Below, in pieces: positions 1 through 6,618 of a stretch of 6,810 bases of DNA. The stretch lies in contig JALVOR010000043.1 of assembly GCA_027026295.1 (NCBI GenBank), forward strand, positions 1 to 6,810. The letters run 5' to 3'. Within the stretch, counting starts at the first letter, position 1, and each line of letters begins with the position of its first letter. Below the pieces are notes generated by a model. It was not told the DNA's origin and made no database searches. It saw nothing but the letters and a program-made list of their open reading frames with translations. The position numbers were made by a program, and so were the translations under genes. The DNA is from Anaerolineales bacterium (GTDB lineage: Bacteria; Chloroflexota; Anaerolineae; Anaerolineales; DRMV01).

Positions 1-1
1 C

Positions 2-2083
2 ATTGAAGATTTCATCACCTGCAAGATCGACGAAAACGCCATCACCAACTTCAACATTTCGGTGGGCATCACCGACGCGTTCATGCGGGCGGTGGAAAAC
101 GATGAGGAATGGGAACTGCGCTTCCCTGATGTGCTCGACCCGCGCTACAGCGGCTTCGATGGCACACTGGAACAGGCCGAAGATGCCGGCATTCCCATTC
201 GGGTTTACAAAAAGGTGCGGGCGCGTGAACTTTTCGACAGAATCGTGCGGCAGGCGCACCACAATGGCGAGCCCGGCCTGCTCTTCCTCGACACGGCCAA
301 CCGCTCCAATCCGGTGCCTCACCTCTACCCGCTGGAAGCCACCAACCCCTGCGGCGAACAGTGGCTTGGCCCTTACGAAAACTGCTGCCTTGGCTCCATC
401 AACCTGGCCCAACACGTCACCGACGACGGCAAGGTGGATTGGGAGAAACTGCGCGAAACCACCGAGCAAGCGGTGCGTTTCCTCGACAATGTGGTGGAAG
501 CCAATGCCTACGTGCCTTCGGTGCCCCAACTCAAGGAAGCCGCCCATCGCGCCCGCCGCATCGGTTTGGGCATCATGGGGCTGGCCGACCTGATGTACGT
601 CAACGGTGTGCGCTATGGCTCGCCCGAGGGGCAGGAATTCGCCGCGCAGGTGATGGAATTCGTGCGCTACCATGCCATGCGCGCCAGCGTGGCACTTGCC
701 GAGGAACGCGGCCCCTTCCCGGCCATTGAAGGCAGCATCTACGACCCCGAAAACCTGAAGTGGCAGCCGCCCCAATGGCCCGACTGGCTCGGCGGCGGCC
801 CCAAAACCGATTGGGGACGCCCTCCTGTGGACTGGAACGCTATTGTGGAAGGCATCCGCAAGCACGGCATTCGCAACGCGGCGCAAACCACCATTGCCCC
901 CACGGGCACGGTTTCCACTGTTTCGGGTGTGGAAGGCTACGGCTGCGAGCCGGTTTTTGCCCTGGCCTACATCCGCCACGTGAACGACAACGGCAAAGAC
1001 CTGCAACTCACCTACACCAGCCCGCTCTTTATGAAAGCGCTGGAAGACGCCGGGCTGGACAAAGAAACTCGCGAGCGCGTCATTGAGGAAGTGCTTGAAC
1101 AGGGCACCTGCCAGCACATCCCCGAAGTGCCGGAGCACATCAAGCATACCTTCGTGGTGACTTCCGACATCACCGCCGAAGAGCATGTTTACACCCAGGC
1201 GGCGCTGCAAACTTTCGTGGACAACAGTATTTCCAAGACCATCAACTTCCCTGCTGGCGCCACGCCCGAAGACGTCGCCAAAGCCTACGAACTGGCGTGG
1301 GCACTGGGCATCAAGGGTCTGACGGTTTACGTCACCGGCTCGCGCGACAAGGTGGTGCTGGAAACCAAGGCCACCGCCAAAGCCAAAGGCAAAGATGTTG
1401 CCCTTGCTTTCCCTGACGCGGAAACGGAAGCCGAACAGCCCCGTTTGTGGAACGAGCCCAAGAAGCCGCGCCCTTCCGCGCTGCGGGGCTGGACCTATCG
1501 CATCGAAACCCCGGTGGGGCGCGCTTTTGTGACCATCAACGAAAACGGCGGCAACCAGCCTTTCGAGGTGTTCGTCAATACCTCCAAAGCCGGGTCGGAA
1601 ACGGCGGCAATTTCCGAAGCCATCGGGCGGCTGATTTCCTATATCCTGCGCCTCACCTCCACGGTGGAACCGCGCGAACGCCTGTGGGAAGTCTGGCGGC
1701 AGTTGAGTGGCATCGGCGGCGGGCGTTCGGCGGGCTTTGGCCCCAACCGGGTGCGTTCCCTGCCCGACGGCATTGCCCAGGCCATCAAGCGCTATCTGGA
1801 TAAAGCCCCCGGCGCACCGCACGAAGCCGAGGAAGAAAAAGGCCATTCTTTCGATCTCAACCTGCCTTCCCTGTTGCCCAATGATGGCAACGGGCACGAC
1901 GGCGCAGCCCCTGTGGAACCCCTTGCCCAGCCGGTGAGGCCCGCGGCGAAGGAAACCCACACTGAGAAGAAACTGGACATCAACCAGGTGGGTGACATCT
2001 GCCCCGAATGCGGCGCGGCCGCGGTGGTTTACACTGAAGGGTGCGCCCGCTGCTATGCCTGCGGCTACAGCGAGTGCAAGTAA
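2..2083 (+). CDS. nrdJ: Class II (adenosylcobalamin-dependent) ribonucleoside reductase, C-terminal 693 residues; 5' end outside window
   Basis: Reduces ribonucleotides to deoxyribonucleotides in the cytoplasm with an adenosylcobalamin-generated thiyl radical. The frame is open from the first bases, reading [13 protein letters not shown] near visible residue 17, so the start lies upstream. The finger-loop motif NPCGE (visible residues 115-119) carries the expected radical cysteine C117. C128 in [10 protein letters not shown] fits the active-site redox partner 11 residues later. APTGT (299-303) is the phosphate-binding loop, and [10 protein letters not shown] near residue 440 closes the barrel region. 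Residues about 490-600 match a TSCPD domain ([10 protein letters not shown]...PFEVFV...GS). After a charged linker, the tail has six cysteines (C667, C670, C681, C684, C687, C692) in the CPEC...[12 protein letters not shown] pattern. In this family such tails bind zinc and pass electrons from thioredoxin. Family identity is secure; the cysteine roles are assigned by analogy. Confidence 0.95.
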   Translation: MEDFITCKIDENAITNFNISVGITDAFMRAVENDEEWELRFPDVLDPRYSGFDGTLEQAEDAGIPIRVYKKVRARELFDRIVRQAHHNGEPGLLFLDTANRSNPVPHLYPLEATNPCGEQWLGPYENCCLGSINLAQHVTDDGKVDWEKLRETTEQAVRFLDNVVEANAYVPSVPQLKEAAHRARRIGLGIMGLADLMYVNGVRYGSPEGQEFAAQVMEFVRYHAMRASVALAEERGPFPAIEGSIYDPENLKWQPPQWPDWLGGGPKTDWGRPPVDWNAIVEGIRKHGIRNAAQTTIAPTGTVSTVSGVEGYGCEPVFALAYIRHVNDNGKDLQLTYTSPLFMKALEDAGLDKETRERVIEEVLEQGTCQHIPEVPEHIKHTFVVTSDITAEEHVYTQAALQTFVDNSISKTINFPAGATPEDVAKAYELAWALGIKGLTVYVTGSRDKVVLETKATAKAKGKDVALAFPDAETEAEQPRLWNEPKKPRPSALRGWTYRIETPVGRAFVTINENGGNQPFEVFVNTSKAGSETAAISEAIGRLISYILRLTSTVEPRERLWEVWRQLSGIGGGRSAGFGPNRVRSLPDGIAQAIKRYLDKAPGAPHEAEEEKGHSFDLNLPSLLPNDGNGHDGAAPVEPLAQPVRPAAKETHTEKKLDINQVGDICPECGAAAVVYTEGCARCYACGYSECK

Positions 2084-2091
2084 CATCAGCC

Positions 2092-2096
2092 GGAGG
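2092..2096 (+). promoter_or_regulatory. Ribosome binding site of the deoxynucleoside kinase gene
   Basis: GGAGG lies four bases before ATG 2101. It selects this ATG over the in-frame ATG at 2041, which is inside the reductase gene and would add 20 residues before the P-loop strand. Confidence 0.75.
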
Positions 2097-2100
2097 CACC

Positions 2101-2736
2101 ATGGCAAAGCACCTGGTTCTGGTCGCCGGTAACATCGGCGCCGGGAAAACTTCCCTCACCGAGCGTATCGGCGCGCGCTTGGGCTGGCGCACGGCTTATG
2201 AATCCGTGGGCGATAACCCCTACCTCGCCGGTTTCTACGCCGACATGGCGCGCTGGGCATTCCACCTGCAGGTGTTCTTCCTCGGTCATCGCGCCGAGCA
2301 GCACCTGGAACTCGCCCGCGATGCGCGTTCTGCCATCGTTGACCGCTCGATCTACGAAGACGCTTACATCTTCGCCCGCGCCCTGCATCACATGGGGTAC
2401 CTCAACGAGCAGGATTACCACACCTACCTGCATCTTTATCATCTGGTGGTGGATAATCTGCCGCCCCCTGACCTGCTGATTTACCTCAAAGCACCGGTGC
2501 CGGTGCTGATGGAGCGCATTCGGCGGCGCGGGCGTGAAATGGAAAAGACCATCACCGCCGACTACCTCGCCATGCTGGATTCCTTCTACGAGGAATGGCT
2601 GCAATCCTTCGATATCTGCCCGGTGCTCACCATCCACTCCGACGACCTGGATTTCGTCTCCCGCAACGAGCATCTGGACGAGGTCATCCGCCACATTCAA
2701 GACCGGCTGGCGGGGCGTGACGAGTTGGTGTTGTAG
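2101..2736 (+). CDS. Deoxynucleoside kinase (dCK/dGK-type), 211 aa
   Basis: Phosphorylates deoxynucleosides to their 5'-monophosphates in the salvage pathway, using ATP. The P-loop GNIGAGKT spans residues 10-17. E34 precedes DNPYL, a pattern typical of the family. DRSIYED begins at residue 81; it holds the DRS motif that replaces DRY/ERS in relatives and contacts substrate. LLIYLKAP (125-132) is the core strand, followed by an arginine-rich lid, RIRRRGREME (139-148). The length is normal for the bacterial dAK/dGK/dCK group. The gene starts 17 bases after the reductase stop, so salvage and de novo dNTP synthesis probably share one transcript. The exact base preference (A, G, C or T) cannot be read from the sequence. 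Thymidylate kinase is unlikely because the DRS and lid patterns fit deoxynucleoside kinases better. Confidence 0.9.
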   Translation: MAKHLVLVAGNIGAGKTSLTERIGARLGWRTAYESVGDNPYLAGFYADMARWAFHLQVFFLGHRAEQHLELARDARSAIVDRSIYEDAYIFARALHHMGYLNEQDYHTYLHLYHLVVDNLPPPDLLIYLKAPVPVLMERIRRRGREMEKTITADYLAMLDSFYEEWLQSFDICPVLTIHSDDLDFVSRNEHLDEVIRHIQDRLAGRDELVL

Positions 2737-2765
2737 CCTTTTCCGGCAGGACAAAACACAAAAAC

Positions 2766-2805
2766 GCGGGCGCTGCAGCAGGTTTGCGGCGCTCGCCTGT
2801 TTTTT
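2766..2805 (+). terminator. Intrinsic terminator after the deoxynucleoside kinase gene
   Basis: GCGGGCGCTGC (2766-2776) pairs with GCGGCGCTCGC (2786-2796) to give an 11-bp stem that includes two G-U wobbles, with a nine-base loop. Three bases later comes a run of six T (2800-2805). It lies 29 bases past the kinase stop, so it would end the nrdJ-kinase transcript. Confidence 0.75.
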
Positions 2806-2809
2806 GGCT

Positions 2810-2815
2810 TATAAT
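2810..2815 (+). promoter_or_regulatory. Candidate sigma-70-type -10 box for the rseP transcript
   Basis: A perfect TATAAT stands 36 bases before ATG 2852, which would give a leader of about 30 bases. No good -35 box lies 16-18 bases upstream, because that stretch is the 3' arm of the terminator. TTGCGG at 2784-2789 is a weak match with a long, 20-base spacer. No extended -10 TG is present. The position between a terminator and the next gene supports the call. Confidence 0.6.
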
Positions 2816-2851
2816 CAAGGGGAATACATTCTTTCACAGGATGGTTGCTGC

Positions 2852-3913
2852 ATGACAACTTTGTTGACCTTCATCGTCGCGCTGGCGTTGATGATTTTGT
2901 TGCACGAACTTGGGCACTTCATCGTCGCGCGATTGGTGGGCATCCCCATTGAGGAATTCGGCATTGGCTTCCCGCCGCGGCTGTTCACGCTGTTCGAAGC
3001 AGGCGGCACCCGCTATACCATTAACCTCATTCCTTTGGGCGGGTTTGTGCGCCCGAAGGTGCTCAACGACGGCAGCGATGGCGGCGATGTTGTGGACGCG
3101 CTTGCCGTTGCCCCGCCGGGCAAGCAAATTCTGGTGGCTTTTGCCGGGCCGGTGATGAACCTGCTCATCGCGGTCATTCTCTACGCCCTCATCTTTGCGC
3201 ACACCGGCGTGCCCCAAACGGACAAGGTGCTCATTGTGAACGTCGCCCCCGATTCCCCCGCTGCAGCCGCGGGGCTGCAACCCGGCGACATCATCGTGGC
3301 GATAAACGGCGCCGAGACCAACACGATGGAAGCCATCCACGAGCAGATTTACAACCACCTGGGCGAACCCATCACCATGACCGTGCTGCGGGAGAATAAG
3401 CCCGTGACGGTCACACTGACGCCGCGCACCCCGCCGCCTTCCACCGGGGCCATTGGCATTTTGATGAGTTACCCCGTGGTGCGTGTCGGTTTGCCCGCTG
3501 CCGCATGGTGGGGCGTGCGCGCCACATGGGGGGACATTGTGCGCATTGCCATGCTGCCCGCCCAGTTGATTTCGCACCCCAACAACCCCGATATGCAACT
3601 GCTCGGCTACAAGGGCATGTACCAGACCTATGAGCAGTTCCGCTCTGCCGATGTTCAGGCCGCGCAACAGAACCCGAATGACGCCTTCCCTGTCAACACC
3701 CTGGTTTTCTTTATCATGGTCACGGTTTCGTTAGGCGTGTTCAACCTGTTGCCTGTCCCGGCGCTCGACGGTGGGCGCATCACCGTTTCCTTCGTGGAAC
3801 TTGTCAGCCGCCGGCGGCTTCCCGTGCGCGCAGTAAACATCATCAACATGGCCGGTTTTCTGCTGTTGCTGGGCGTGTTGCTGCTCGTCAACCTGCGGGA
3901 ATGGCTTCCCTGA
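2852..3913 (+). CDS. rseP: RseP-like site-2 zinc metalloprotease (M50), single PDZ, 353 aa
   Basis: An intramembrane protease that in relatives cuts anti-sigma factors and leftover signal peptides within the membrane. HELGH at residues 18-22 lies in the first membrane helix (about 4-29) and gives zinc ligands H18 and H22 and catalytic E19. NLLPVPALDGG (298-308) supplies the third ligand, D306. Further hydrophobic helices lie at about 92-116, 281-300 and 327-347. One PDZ domain spans about 126-192, with the ligand loop APDSPAAAAGLQPGD; E. coli RseP has two and Bacillus RasP has one. ATG 2852 places the helix right at the N-terminus. A weak AGGA (2838-2841) sits 10 bases before it. The frame stays open upstream into the kinase gene, but that part is not protein-like. 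The gene starts a new unit behind a terminator, with the HEAT-repeat gene 22 bases downstream. Confidence 0.93.
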   Translation: MTTLLTFIVALALMILLHELGHFIVARLVGIPIEEFGIGFPPRLFTLFEAGGTRYTINLIPLGGFVRPKVLNDGSDGGDVVDALAVAPPGKQILVAFAGPVMNLLIAVILYALIFAHTGVPQTDKVLIVNVAPDSPAAAAGLQPGDIIVAINGAETNTMEAIHEQIYNHLGEPITMTVLRENKPVTVTLTPRTPPPSTGAIGILMSYPVVRVGLPAAAWWGVRATWGDIVRIAMLPAQLISHPNNPDMQLLGYKGMYQTYEQFRSADVQAAQQNPNDAFPVNTLVFFIMVTVSLGVFNLLPVPALDGGRITVSFVELVSRRRLPVRAVNIINMAGFLLLLGVLLLVNLREWLP

Positions 3914-3935
3914 CCTTTGCAACGCGAGGTGTGCA

Positions 3936-4970
3936 ATGAACCAGCAAATTCCTGATTTCGAGCAAGTTTTGCAAGCCCTGTTGGATGAAAGCAAACCTTT
4001 CCCGCCGCAATATTTGTATTACCTCGGCGATCTGGAACCCAAACAGGTCGCCCAGGTGCGCGAAATCTGGGGGCAGGTGCCCCTGCAGCGCCGTCGCGCC
4101 CTGATGAAAGACCTGGAAACCATCACCGACAACGACCTGACGGCTTCCTTCAAAGACATTGGCATCATTGCCCTCGCTGACCCCGACGCCGCCGTGCGGT
4201 TTGGCGCCATTCGCCTGCTGTGGGTGGAAGACGACTATGCCCTCATTCCCCGTTTTTTGGAAATCGCCCGCAATGACCACGACATCGACGTTCGCGCCAA
4301 CGCCGTGGGCGCGTTGGGCAGTTTCATGTACTTCGCCGCGCTGGAAGAACTGCCCTGGCGTTACACCAACGACATTGAAACCACTCTGATGGGCTTCCTG
4401 CAAAACGAAGCGGAAGCCGACATCGTGCGCCGCCAGGCGCTGGAAGTGCTGGGTTATTCCCTCAACCTCGACATTGACCCCTGGATTGAGGAAGCCTTTG
4501 CCAGCCCCGATGAGGCGTGGCAAAGCAGCGCCCTGTTTGCCGCCGGGCGCACCGCCCACGCGCGCTGGGGCGAAAAGGCGCTTGCTTACCTGCACCACAC
4601 CAGCCCGCGGCTGCGCGCCGACGCTGCCCGCGCGGCCGGTGAGATGATGCTCACTGCCGCCACGGGCGACCTCATCGAACTGCTGGAAGACGTGGAAGCC
4701 GAGGTGCGCATGACGGCGGCCTGGGCGCTTTCGGAAATCGGCGGCGAAGGCGTTGCCGAGGCGCTGGAAGGCGCGCTGGAAAACGCCGCTGACGAAGAAG
4801 AGGAAACCGCCTACGAGGAAGCCCTGGCAAACCTGGCGGTGACCGACCAAATCGAAGAGATGATGCTCATGGACCTCGACCCCGAAGACCTGGACGAGAT
4901 GATCAGGGAAATGGACATGGATGAGTTTCTGGAAGTCTTCGGCGACGGCGAAGACGAAGAGGAGGCATAA
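3936..4970 (+). CDS. HEAT-repeat protein with acidic C-terminal tail, 344 aa
   Basis: Probably a cytoplasmic protein-protein interaction scaffold; no catalytic motif or signal peptide is visible. Helical HEAT-type units are seen around ADPDAAVRFGAIRLLW (81-96), DVRANAVGALGSF (118-130), ADIVRRQALEVLG (161-173), PDEAWQSSALFAAGR (191-205), SPRLRADAARAAGEM (223-237) and EAEVRMTAAWALSEIGGE (254-271). Each has the hydrophobic-A-hydrophobic pattern with a conserved arginine or polar residue before it. The last 60 residues or so are rich in Asp and Glu and end in DGEDEEEA. GAGG (3926-3929), six bases before ATG 3936, supports the start. It lies 22 bases after rseP and 3 bases before the metallopeptidase frame, so all three are probably co-transcribed. 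Its true partner is unknown. PBS-lyase-type HEAT repeats are an alternative label for the same fold. Confidence 0.82.
   Translation: MNQQIPDFEQVLQALLDESKPFPPQYLYYLGDLEPKQVAQVREIWGQVPLQRRRALMKDLETITDNDLTASFKDIGIIALADPDAAVRFGAIRLLWVEDDYALIPRFLEIARNDHDIDVRANAVGALGSFMYFAALEELPWRYTNDIETTLMGFLQNEAEADIVRRQALEVLGYSLNLDIDPWIEEAFASPDEAWQSSALFAAGRTAHARWGEKALAYLHHTSPRLRADAARAAGEMMLTAATGDLIELLEDVEAEVRMTAAWALSEIGGEGVAEALEGALENAADEEEETAYEEALANLAVTDQIEEMMLMDLDPEDLDEMIREMDMDEFLEVFGDGEDEEEA
4958..4965 (+). promoter_or_regulatory. Strong Shine-Dalgarno that points to a non-standard start at 4974
   Basis: AGAGGAGG overlaps the last codons of the HEAT gene. It ends eight bases before ATC 4974 and 59 bases before the first in-frame ATG (5025). 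The region just before ATG 5025 has no purine-rich site. The spacing therefore favours initiation at or beside 4974. Confidence 0.55.
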
Positions 4971-4973
4971 GCC

Positions 4974-6191
4974 ATCGTCAAAAGGAAGACTGCCTGCTCG
5001 TGGGTACTGGCTGCCGCTTTCCTGATGGCGGCGCTGCTGTTGTCAGCCCGTGCTGCCCGCGCTGAGAAAGCGCCGGTGCAGGTTCAGCCGCGGGTGACGT
5101 TCACTTTTGGCAAGGAAATCCGCTTCGAGGCGCGCTTCGACCCTGCCGATGAAGTGAAGGAAGCCACGATATTTTACCGTCCAGAGTGGCAGCAAGGCGA
5201 AACCTTTACCGGTTCCCTTGTCTTTGCCCGCGACGGCGCCGCAGTTTTCACCCACGATATGCAACAGACTCCCTTGCCGCCTTTTGTCAACATCTTCTAC
5301 TGGTTCCGTGTCACCCTCAAAGACGGCACCGCCTACACCACCCCCTCGTTTTCCTTTGTGCTGGAAGACAACCGCTTCCAGTGGCAATCCATGGAAAATC
5401 CGCCCTTTCGTGTGTACTGGTACAAGGGCAGCACGGCTTTTGCGCAGAGCATTCTCGACGCCGCCGCCCAGGGACTGATGCAGGCGCAGGAACTCTGGGC
5501 AGCCGCCCCGCCGCAGGATACCGTTGCCATTTACGTTTATGCCGACGCTCAAACGCTGCAAAGCGCCTTGGGGGCAGAAGGCTGGGTGGCAGGGCACGCT
5601 TCACCGGCTTACCATGCCCTGTTCGTTGCCCTCGCTGATACACCACAACAGGCCAGCGATATCCGCCGGCTGGTGCCCCACGAATTGGCGCATTACCTGC
5701 TTTACCAGCAAACCGGCCCCGCGGGCTATCGTTCTCTGCCCATGTGGCTGAACGAAGGGCTGGCTTCTGCCAACGAGCGCTCGCCCAACCCCGATTACCC
5801 CATTGTGCTGAAAGAGGCGCTGGAAAACCACCGTCTCATTCCCATCAAGGGCCTGTGCTACGGCTTCCCCGTGGATGCTTCGGGGGCGCTGCTGGCATAT
5901 GCCGAGTCGGCTTCGTTCACCAACTACCTGCTGCACCGCTACGGACGCAGCACCCTGCGCGCCCTCATCACCGCCTATGCCGACGGCATGGATTGCGAAG
6001 CCGGGGCAGAGCAGGTGTTGCACGAAAGCCTTTACCGCCTCGACCGTGATTGGCAGGCCGAAACCTTCAACGTCGGCAAATGGTCGCAACTGTTCCGGCA
6101 CATGCTGCCGTGGCTGGTGCTGTTGCTGGTGCTGTTGTTGTCCCTTGCTGCCGGGGCGTGGGTGATTTCCCTGCAGGGCAGCAAAGGGTAA
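4974..6191 (+). CDS. Secreted, membrane-anchored HExxH metallopeptidase (peptidase MA-like gluzincin)
   Basis: Probably a zinc peptidase acting outside the cytoplasmic membrane; its substrate is unknown. Residues here count from ATC 4974 (405 aa). From that point the protein begins with KRK, then a hydrophobic stretch and ARAARA, a good signal peptide with cleavage near residue 30. A beta-rich region (about 35-145) looks immunoglobulin-like. HELAH (236-240) gives two zinc-binding histidines and the catalytic Glu. WLNEG, with E261, supplies the third ligand in gluzincin style. YAESASFTNYLLHRYG downstream is typical of the peptidase MA family. One hydrophobic helix (378-398) near the end would anchor it, leaving a short tail. 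The conventional ATG start is 5025; it removes the basic N-terminus and leaves a poor signal peptide with no ribosome site. The frame begins three bases after the HEAT gene stop. Confidence 0.83.
   Translation: MVKRKTACSWVLAAAFLMAALLLSARAARAEKAPVQVQPRVTFTFGKEIRFEARFDPADEVKEATIFYRPEWQQGETFTGSLVFARDGAAVFTHDMQQTPLPPFVNIFYWFRVTLKDGTAYTTPSFSFVLEDNRFQWQSMENPPFRVYWYKGSTAFAQSILDAAAQGLMQAQELWAAAPPQDTVAIYVYADAQTLQSALGAEGWVAGHASPAYHALFVALADTPQQASDIRRLVPHELAHYLLYQQTGPAGYRSLPMWLNEGLASANERSPNPDYPIVLKEALENHRLIPIKGLCYGFPVDASGALLAYAESASFTNYLLHRYGRSTLRALITAYADGMDCEAGAEQVLHESLYRLDRDWQAETFNVGKWSQLFRHMLPWLVLLLVLLLSLAAGAWVISLQGSKG
6114..6137 (+). repeat. Perfect 12-bp tandem duplication inside the metallopeptidase anchor helix
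   Basis: CTGGTGCTGTTG occurs twice, back to back and in frame, encoding LVLL twice within the C-terminal membrane helix. It may be a slippage product that lengthened the helix by one turn, or chance from Leu/Val codon bias. Confidence 0.6.
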
Positions 6192-6200
6192 CGCAGAAGC

Positions 6201-6221
6201 CGCAAAGCAAAGACGCAAAGC
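6201..6221. repeat. CGCAAAGC short direct repeat in the metallopeptidase-acylphosphatase spacer
   Basis: CGCAAAGC at 6201-6208 recurs at 6214-6221 (13-base period), and a degenerate unit CGCAGAAGC lies just before at 6192-6200. From memory, CGCAAAG-type short repeats are scattered between genes in several bacterial genomes; no role is established. The 76-base spacer (6192-6267) otherwise holds only the acylphosphatase ribosome site and no clear promoter. Confidence 0.5.
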
Positions 6222-6257
6222 AAGTTCTCTTGCAGAAACACCCTGCCGCGTTTGTCT

Positions 6258-6262
6258 GGAGG
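6258..6262 (+). promoter_or_regulatory. Ribosome binding site of the acylphosphatase gene
   Basis: GGAGG lies five bases before ATG 6268 and fixes this start. Confidence 0.75.
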
Positions 6263-6267
6263 ATGCT

Positions 6268-6564
6268 ATGGAAACGACCGCCGAAGAAGCCCGTTGCCAC
6301 ATCACCGTGCAGGGGCGGGTGCAGGGCGTGGGATATCGCAACTTTGCGCTGCAAACCGCCCGCCGCATGGGCGTCAAAGGCTGGGTGCGCAATCGCATCA
6401 ATGGCACGGTGGAAATCGTCGCGCAAGGGCAACGTCCTGTGGTGGAAGCCTACATCAAGGCGTTGCGGCGCGGCCCGGCAATGGCTTACGTTACTGCCGT
6501 GGAAACCGAATGGGTGCTGCCCCAGCCCGACGAGGGCACCTTTCGCGTGCGGGGGACGGTCTGA
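6268..6564 (+). CDS. acyP: Acylphosphatase, 98 aa
   Basis: A small cytoplasmic enzyme that hydrolyses acyl phosphates such as acetyl phosphate or 1,3-bisphosphoglycerate to a carboxylate and phosphate; its physiological role in bacteria is unclear. The signature GRVQGVGYR (residues 16-24) carries the phosphate-binding arginine R24. GWVRN (38-42) carries the catalytic asparagine N42 and is followed by NGTVEI. The length is normal for the family (90-100 aa), with a short extra N-terminus (METTAEEAR) before the first strand. The gene is 76 bases from the metallopeptidase gene, on the same strand, so it may be the last gene of that transcript or may have its own promoter. A HypF N-terminal fragment is excluded because the protein ends after this single domain. 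Confidence 0.93.
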   Translation: METTAEEARCHITVQGRVQGVGYRNFALQTARRMGVKGWVRNRINGTVEIVAQGQRPVVEAYIKALRRGPAMAYVTAVETEWVLPQPDEGTFRVRGTV

Positions 6565-6618
6565 TTCCCTTTTTACACTTCTCGATTTTCCCCCAACGCT
6601 TCGCTTGTCTACACAAAC

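Noticed and set aside
2534..2851. Upstream extension of the rseP frame into the kinase gene
   Set aside because: The frame is open by chance in GC-rich DNA; its translation is not protein-like, it overlaps the kinase gene, and M50 proteases start with the HELGH-bearing helix.
3888..4850. Long open frame on the minus strand (320 codons) opposite the HEAT gene
   Set aside because: It is the shadow of GC-rich codon use; no recognisable domain is seen, while the plus strand shows clear HEAT repeats and a ribosome site.
5601..6407. Minus-strand open frame opposite the metallopeptidase and acylphosphatase genes
   Set aside because: It covers two well-supported plus-strand genes and their spacer, and its translation has no family features.
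6552..6574. Possible terminator after the acylphosphatase gene: GGGGA pairing with TCCCT, then a run of T
   Set aside because: The stem is only four pairs plus a G-U wobble and overlaps the stop codon, too weak to call without a folding calculation.
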